Position numbers and translations under genes: made by a program. Of a stretch of DNA of 64,000 nucleotides, positions 58,174 through 64,000 are shown piece after piece. Each line of letters starts with the position of its first letter. Position 1 is the first letter of the stretch. A model generated the notes under the pieces. It was not told the DNA's origin. It ran no database searches and worked only from the letters and a program-made list of their open reading frames with translations. This stretch comes from Pristionchus mayeri (lineage: Eukaryota > Nematoda > Chromadorea > Rhabditida > Neodiplogasteridae), in assembly GCA_036245805.1 (NCBI GenBank), contig BTRK01000002.1:744001-808000 (forward strand). The letters are read 5' to 3'.

Positions 58174-58887
58174 CTGGAAAATCGACATTATGAAAAAAAA
58201 GTGACACTGAAGACAACTCGAGCGTGCAAGCGAGGGAATTCCCACAGTTCTGACGCCATGGGAAGCACTTTCGCGGGAGGGAGAGGGGGGAAGGAAGAGG
58301 GGATGGGTTAGGGGATCGAAGATCGAACGAACGAATGTTTATTTTTGCCTACAGTCGAGCTGGGCAAAAGCGGATCAACATTATAGGGGTAGATTCGCAT
58401 GAAATTACTCCTTTCATTCAGCTTGTTCTAGATGGCAAAAATAGGTAAACAGGCGAGATAACTTGATGCGAAACCATTTCTGATCAACATTTGAGGGAGA
58501 GAGACAAGTTAAATAATGGCGCTTCGAATAGACACGACGAACTTTACGAGGTTGATCAAGGTGAATACGGTTAGAGTGTCTCAATTTACGCGATGTTTCA
58601 CCGGGAGCGTGAACAGGGAACGAGATCATACAAGTACGTAGTGAACTTTCGTACTACGATCGAAAGCACGCGTAGTCTATGCCGAATAGTCTATGCGATA
58701 TGAGAATTGGAACCGACCAGACAATGTGAAAAACAGGCGCAAAAAGCACGAAAAACGTCGCCCGTCGAATGTCAGTTGATAGAGAACGAATGATAAGGGA
58801 AGGATATACGGGCTACAAATCAATACGTGAAAAACGCCCGAATATCCTAGAGTCGCCAAGCCCGCCGAATCGTAGGCCCCTTTGTAG

Positions 58888-58972
58888 GAGCAATCGTATG
58901 ACTCTCTTCAGTTTGCACGCTCTCTCACCGCTCAGAAAGACGAGCAAACCGAAGAGAGTCAGACGATTGCTC
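58888..58972. mobile_element. 85-bp foldback MITE (CTCTCTCG-core family)
   Basis: Arms GAGCAATCGTATGACTCTC..TTTGCACGCTCTCTC and complement. Perfect 8-bp target duplication CTTTGTAG at 58880-58887 and 58973-58980. Confidence 0.92.
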
Positions 58973-59655
58973 CTTTGTAGCCAGGGTAATGGAAAAGGAG
59001 CGCATGATTCGGTCGAATGAAAAACTGGCATCGGTCTCGTTTTCAGGCAAATTGCCTCCCTGGTTAGAGAAAGCTAGAGAGTATGCTAAATGAAGAGACA
59101 GTCAGAGAGGTCCTTAGAAGGATGGACGTGAAATGGGATGGGATGGGAAAGCAGCGGACCCGATCTTAGGGAACTCGGCGAACAAAACCGAGGGCGGATA
59201 ATGGATGGGTAGGTCAGGAAAAGGAGGTGGAGGAGGAAGCAAAGCACAGTTGTCGCTTCCAGGTACTAACATCCAGGTACTAACAGGAAAGCAATTGTAC
59301 ACCTCCAAGACAATTTCTAATAAGCACGCTGTGAGATTGTCGTTACACTTTTTCAATCTGCTAATTCATGGCGGGGGTGGTGAATGAGTAGGAGGAAAGG
59401 AGAGAACGGGAACATTATGGGATCATTTTGGAGTCGCGCAGTTCCGTCAACAAGATGATCAAATACTACAGCATAAAGAGGAGAACAACCAAGTACAGCA
59501 AGGGAGCACTTTGCAGTCGTACGGTCAAAATTATAAGCGTAAATCTATTTTTACCTCAGTGAAGGTGGTGAATGAAAAAGGAAAATAGAACGACCTTACT
59601 GTGCGTAGTCACATTTATGTCGTACATTTACACTAATATTATCACCATTCGTCTT

Positions 59656-60047
59656 TCCTGTACGGTAAAGGTAAAAAAGGGTAAAAAAAAAAAAAAAAGG
59701 TAAAAAACAAAAAAAAAAAAAAGAAAAAAAGAAAGGTTAAAAAAAAAGGTAAAGGTGCAGCCACGTCAAGCGATTTTACAGTCGTGAACGACTACGCTAG
59801 GTGGTGTAGTGCGGTGAGGCCGACTACTGCTAGGACTACGTAACTGCTGTCCAAAGTGCTTCTAGGGAACGTTACCTTTCGCGACCGAGGTCACTACCAA
59901 TTTACCGACCCCGGGGGGATAGAGGGCTTGGTATGCCCAGGCGGGGGATCGAACTCATGACCCTTGTATGACGAGCGGCACCTCACACCACTGCGCCACC
60001 CACGCCACAAAAAAAAAATTAATTTAAAAAAAAATTAATCCTGTACG
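59656..60047 (-). mobile_element. tRNA-derived SINE
   Basis: On the minus strand the head begins at 60006 with GGCGTGGGTGGCGCAGTGG. TGGCGCAGTGG matches the pol III A box, and GAGTTCGATCC, about 35 bases further on, matches the B box at tRNA-like spacing. A body of about 240 bp follows and a pyrimidine-rich tail of TTTACC / T-run units (59665-59755). A 9-bp repeat TCCTGTACG flanks it (59656-59664 and 60039-60047). Body fragments recur at 42172 and 8111. Confidence 0.82.
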
Positions 60048-60094
60048 ATGGTGGTAACTAAAGAAAAAGAGAAAGAATGTTCACAGCGTCCATA

Positions 60095-60700
60095 GCGAGG
60101 GTGGTGAATGAAGAGAGAGATAAAATGATCAACGTAAGCACAGAAAGGGGGTCGATGATAAAGGGATCGAAGAGAGATCATCAAGGCAGATGAGGGATAG
60201 AGTCAGCGAGTAACTGATGATAGTTGGGTAGGTCATAGGAGGAGGAATACGTGTTACTTCCAGGTTTTATAGAAAGAAGTTTGCAACGATTTCGAGTAAA
60301 CACGAGTAGAAGTTGTTGCATTTCATAAATTTTGCATACCATTACGGGGGTGGAAAATAAAGAGCGAGAATGTTCATAGTGTCCATAGTGGGGGTGGTGA
60401 ACTAAGAAAGGGGAAAATGAGCGATGTAAGCACAGTAAGGGGTCATTTTTCACACATTCACTAAAAATACCACATTCCTTAATCCATAAGGGGGGGGGAT
60501 CACAGAAAGAGGTCATTTTGAAGATAATTCCGCTATATTATGTCACATTTTTACAGCAGGGTAGCGAATACAGAGAGAGGGAAAAGTGGTCGACGTAAGC
60601 ACAGTCAGGGAGTCGATGATATAGGGAGCGGGCGGGGATCATCACGGCAGCATCTGTGCTTATCAGTGAAGGATAGAGTCAGCGAGTAACCGCTCTCTTC
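60095..60700. repeat. degenerate repeats of about 450 bp spacing
   Basis: The order GTGGTGAA.GAA.AGAG, GATCAACGTAAGCACAG, GGGTCGATGAT, then GATAGAGTCAGCGAGTAAC occurs at about 60105-60215 and again, diverged, at about 60555-60692. A partial copy is at 60388-60450, and GGGTGGTGAATGA pieces occur near 59365 and 59565. Confidence 0.6.
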
Positions 60701-60770
60701 AAATCGCGTGCTCTTTCGCCAGTCAGAGACAACGAGATAGTACAGGGTTTGGAGAGAGTCCAGAGACAGA
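60690..60770. mobile_element. foldback MITE remnant (CTCTCTCG-core family)
   Basis: CGCTCTCTTCAAATCGCGTGCTC faces its relative ending TTTGGAGAGAGTC. Diverged arms and no clear target duplication. Confidence 0.5.
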
Positions 60771-60843
60771 ACTGAGTGATTGCTCTGCAAATGAGAGCAT
60801 GAGTCACTCGCCGAATGGCTCTTGCTCTATTCGTCGAGGAGGA

Positions 60844-60912
60844 GACACTCTCTTCAGTTCACATGCTCTCTCGCCGGTTAGAGAAGACGAGATAGTGTGC
60901 GAACTGGAGAGG
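60844..60912. mobile_element. foldback MITE remnant (CTCTCTCG-core family)
   Basis: ACACTCTCTTCAGTTCACAT, GCTCTCTCGCC, then GAGATAGTGTGCGAACTGGAGAG. No clear target duplication. Confidence 0.55.
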
Positions 60913-61973
60913 CGGCGTTCCCCACACACACTCACTCCGGAACGCGAAGCGCTAAGCACAGACTAAGTAAGCCGCTTATTACCCAACCCAAAGCAGGGAG
61001 AGGAGTACTCTCTCACTTTCGTGCACTCTCTCGCATCTCCACCCCGATGGAGCATCAGAAGCCGGGATTGAGTCAGGAGAGGCTGATAGGAAGAAGAAGT
61101 GGCGGAAAAACAACCGCAAACAGATACAATATGGCATCATACTCTCGGGAAACGAATGAAAACTCTGGGAATAGGGATGGAAAATAGCGGTTTTTGTAGA
61201 CAAAAACTCATGATCTCGAATTGTTCAATATTTTCCGCGATATCCGAAGAAAGCTGAGAAAAACGGTCAGACATGGTGTTGAAAGGCAAGCGAAACTCTT
61301 CTGAAAGCGCAGGTTTGGACAAACAGTGAAAGTTTGCCGTTGAATACAAGCTATGACGCGAGACGGTTAAGAAAGAATGCGCCATAAACTGATAAACTCG
61401 AATCTGAAATTTCACAGATCGGTGAGGCATGAAAATGGAGAACTGAGCGTATAAAGAAAACAAAATTGGCTGTTTTTCCGCGTATTGAGGGAGGGGGAAA
61501 TCGACCTGGCACAAGGGCACCCCCACGCAGCTGCTTTCGAAATGCCAACACAGAGCTATCTAGAAATTGCCCGACTCTCTCAATTTCCCACACTCTCTCG
61601 TCATCTATAACCGGAGCGAACGGCCAGATATTTGGCATATATGGGCTCTGACGGAACTGGAAATTTCGGCCATGAAATACCGGTAGTCTGAGCGATAGTC
61701 GCGACTGGCACGGATTGTGCGAACAGGAACAGGGAGCGAGTGTACTTATGGTAGGTAGGGAGACCACCCGAAAACCCTATTATACCCAGCCGTTTTTTGT
61801 CCATAATCTACGTGACCCAGAAAGCGGTGGAACAGTGGTCAAGGTAACAAGAAATATGCACGGAACATACCAAAAAATCCTCCGGAACTACATGAGATAA
61901 TGCCGGGTATTTTCCATAGAGCGCGCATGTGAAATAGAGACTTTGACCGTGCTATCGTGGTCTGAGAGTAATC

Positions 61974-62043
61974 TTCTGACTCTCTTCTTTTTGCTCTCTC
62001 GCTTTCTCTAACTAGCGAGATAGTGCGCAAAAGCAGGAGAGTC
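61974..62043. mobile_element. foldback MITE remnant (CTCTCTCG-core family)
   Basis: CTGACTCTCTTCTTTTTGCTC faces GCGCAAAAGCAGGAGAGTC around a TCTAACTAGCGAG loop. Confidence 0.55.
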
Positions 62044-62730
62044 TGCTGGAATCCACAATGATTACATGTCAGGGAAATTCACGTGGTTTCGGGGAAATCC
62101 CCCCAGATTGGAATGACGGAGAGAGATCATAGTACCAGGCGATTACGAATTCCCCTTGGCGAATAGTGAGATGTACCCAAAGTACGAGCCATTTTCCTCT
62201 ACCCAAAAAGTGGTTAAAGCCGGAATAAAAGCGGCACACACAGAGTCCTCAATACCGTTATTCGGCTGACTACCCAACCAGTCAACATCCGTGAACTCCT
62301 TCTCTCTCCCTCTTTACTCCATTCGATCTCCAGCCTACCAGCAATAGGGAAAGAACATGGGAAATGAGAGGGTTTGACTCGACCATTCAGGAGAAAGGAC
62401 TGTGCGTCACGGCAAGCTGAGCGAAGATTGAGTCTCTCAAGTCAGCGTAATCACTAGTGGGTCTGGAGGTGAAGCGCTTTCGAGTTGGCCCAGACTAGCC
62501 AATTGACTGTGTTCAAGCACTTCCTACGTAGACAGAATCAGAAAAGCGGGACGGCTATTTTTATGTTGTTATTGAATTGTTTTACAGATAAAAGTTAGAG
62601 GATTTAAAGTCAAGAGCAACTAGCAGAATCAATTGACTGTTCAAGCACTTCCTGCGCAGACAGATGCGGAAAGCGGGTTAAAAGTAAGGTACTGGCAAAA
62701 TTCAAGGGAGCACCTAGAAGAACTTTGGTG

Positions 62731-62824
62731 TAGGAATCGTCCGACTATCTCCAAACCACACGCTCTCTCGTCGATCAGAGTGAGCGAGAGGGTGTATGAT
62801 ATGAAGAGAGCGAGACCATTGCAC
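62731..62824. mobile_element. 94-bp foldback MITE (CTCTCTCG-core family)
   Basis: Arms around CACACGCTCTCTCGTC / GAGCGAGAGGGTGT. Perfect 8-bp target duplication CTTTGGTG at 62723-62730 and 62825-62832. Confidence 0.88.
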
Positions 62825-63010
62825 CTTTGGTGATATAGTGTAGAGGAGAGCTCAGGAGACGTTCTTTCGAAAACTCTGCGAGATGGCATGAGAAGAGAGG
62901 CGCATTTCACGACAAAAAGGAGTGAGGAGAAGGATCGAGTGACACGCCACCCTTTCTTCCCGCAAACTCCCACGATGTCGAGTGGGTAGAGGGAGGAGAA
63001 TGGGGGAAAT

Positions 63011-63105
63011 GAGCAATGGTCTCGCTCTCTCCATATCACACTCTCTCTCGCTCACTCTGATCGACGAGAGAGCGTGTGGTTTGGAGAGAGTCAGACCAAT
63101 ACTCG
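63011..63105. mobile_element. foldback MITE (CTCTCTCG-core family), inverted relative of 62731
   Basis: GAGCAATGGTCTCGCTCTCT to GAGAGAGTCAGACCAATACTC. It is close to the reverse complement of the copy about 280 bp upstream. No clear target duplication. Confidence 0.7.
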
Positions 63106-63540
63106 CAATTTCACTCCTCACTCTCCCTGCTCTATCTATGGTTAGAGAAGCAAGGTAATATGATGAATGAGGTGAGTTAACTGGGCTTTCTCTCGCGCAC
63201 TTGGCAGGGAATAATATCTGTCTTCAATACGCGTGATCAATCGTAAGTCATACAGCTGATTGAAACAAGTAATCCCTATCCAGATTGATTTCGAAAGTGA
63301 GAACGGTTTCTAGATACTCACCAGTGAACCAATGGACCCACCATTTTGGACAGGATTGTTTTGTCGAAAAGAAGGGTGGGTTCGGAGTAAAGTGTTTGGA
63401 ACCGACTACGAGAATCTACGAAAATCCGGAAATGTTTTCAAACACGGACGCGGAAGGTTTTGGTAAGAGAGGATATGATGAATGAGGCGAGTAGGCATCA
63501 GATGTTGGTGTCTGATGTCATGCTACTATACATGGAGCTC

Positions 63541-63616
63541 GGCACTATGAGAACTATGATGTCAGGCCGCCTTTGATCTATCAACATGACGTCATAGTTC
63601 TCATCCGGCCTAGTGC
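63541..63616. mobile_element. 76-bp foldback MITE (GGCACTA/TAGTGCC family)
   Basis: Begins GGCACTATGAGAACTATGA and ends CGGCCTAGTGCC, with internal TGATGTCA / TGACGTCA arms. Perfect 8-bp target duplication TGGAGCTC at 63533-63540 and 63617-63624. Confidence 0.9.
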
Positions 63617-64000
63617 CTGGAGCTCATACCCAAGTGTCTTGCAAGTGAGAAGAGTAAATGTAGTGCTGAGGATGGTGAAAACATGAACATTGAGGCTACA
63701 CAACGCTGTTTCCGCAGGGTGCGGAAAGATACTAAATTTCCTGATGATGGTTCTAGAGATCGCAAGGGAAGTAGCGCCCCTCATCGTTCTGCCTTTTCTC
63801 TCCTGATCCAGAAAGACGAGAGAGTGCGCAGAATGAAGAGAGTCATTCCTTGCAAACCCATCCCTTGATGGTACGCGAGGCAGTTCTGGTGGAAATATGA
63901 GCAAGGATACACGAGGTTTCCGCAAATAGCAACCGTTTGTTTTTTCTCCTCCGCTCCGAAAACACGTGTTGAGAATTGCTAGAATTTTCTGCTCAGAAGA

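Larger units (their letters stand above)
58174..64000. other. repeat-rich region without a supported gene
   Basis: Apart from the SINE and the foldback elements listed separately, no exon could be supported on either strand. It is probably intron or 5' flank of the Pro-rich minus-strand gene. Further CTCTCTCG fragments occur near 59060-59100, 61000-61035, 61560-61625 and 63795-63840. Confidence 0.4.

Noticed and set aside
59935..60006. Possible functional tRNA gene
   Set aside because: A and B boxes are present, but the sequence runs into a SINE body with flanking repeats and no convincing tRNA fold at the 3' side.
61137..61767. Overlapping 129- and 138-codon minus-strand frames
   Set aside because: No family resemblance or splice signals; they include CTCTCTCG foldback fragments.
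1..64000. CRISPR arrays, operons with bacterial ribosome sites, rRNA genes
   Set aside because: None seen; gene structure is that of a nematode nuclear genome.

Overview
The window is nuclear DNA of a nematode. Genes are split into many small exons by short introns, and the recognisable genes belong to nematode-specific chemoreceptor families (srx-like, srd-like and an srg-superfamily-like array). SLC6 transporter copies, mariner and Harbinger transposons, foldback MITEs and a tRNA-derived SINE are also present. The species cannot be fixed from the sequence; a diplogastrid such as Pristionchus is a guess. Exon models were built by hand from splice signals, conserved phase and alignment between paralogs in this window.

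Region 1 (1-5.3 kb, + strand): two tandem srx-like receptor genes, the first cut by the window edge.

Region 2 (5.3-25.5 kb, - strand): seven tandem members of one 11-exon receptor family. Paralogs 3, 4 and 5 are intact (324-330 aa). Paralogs 1 and 6 are decayed, and paralog 2 has a single-base frameshift. A near-identical 1,972-bp tandem duplication has made a chimeric gene that joins exons 1-5 of paralog 2 to exons 8-11 of paralog 3, in frame. An srd-like gene on the opposite strand lies inside an intron of paralog 6. Two mariner elements, a 714-bp hAT-like MITE and several foldback MITEs sit in introns.

Region 3 (25.7-36.0 kb): a large tail-to-tail inverted duplication of an SLC6 transporter gene. 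The left copy is damaged by a nonsense codon and a lost N-terminal exon. The right copy is better preserved but has a shifted C-terminus. Both carry His in place of the conserved TM1 gate Arg.

Region 4 (36.3-41.3 kb): an apparently complete PIF/Harbinger transposon with ~625-bp terminal inverted repeats, a DDE transposase and a MADF-type accessory gene, carrying a nested foldback element.

Region 5 (41.9-47.4 kb, - strand): two secreted-protein genes with TATA boxes. One encodes 114 aa with a TA-flanked 1.3-kb palindromic transposon in its intron. The other encodes a Gly-Tyr-Gln/Pro-rich protein.

Region 6 (47.4-64 kb): gene-poor and repeat-rich. It holds scattered exons of one Pro/Ser-rich, probably nuclear protein on the - strand, many foldback MITEs of one CTCTCTCG-core family with 8-bp target duplications, degenerate minisatellites and a tRNA-derived SINE. 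Recurrent oddities are many GC-AG introns and MITEs lying within a few bases of splice sites.
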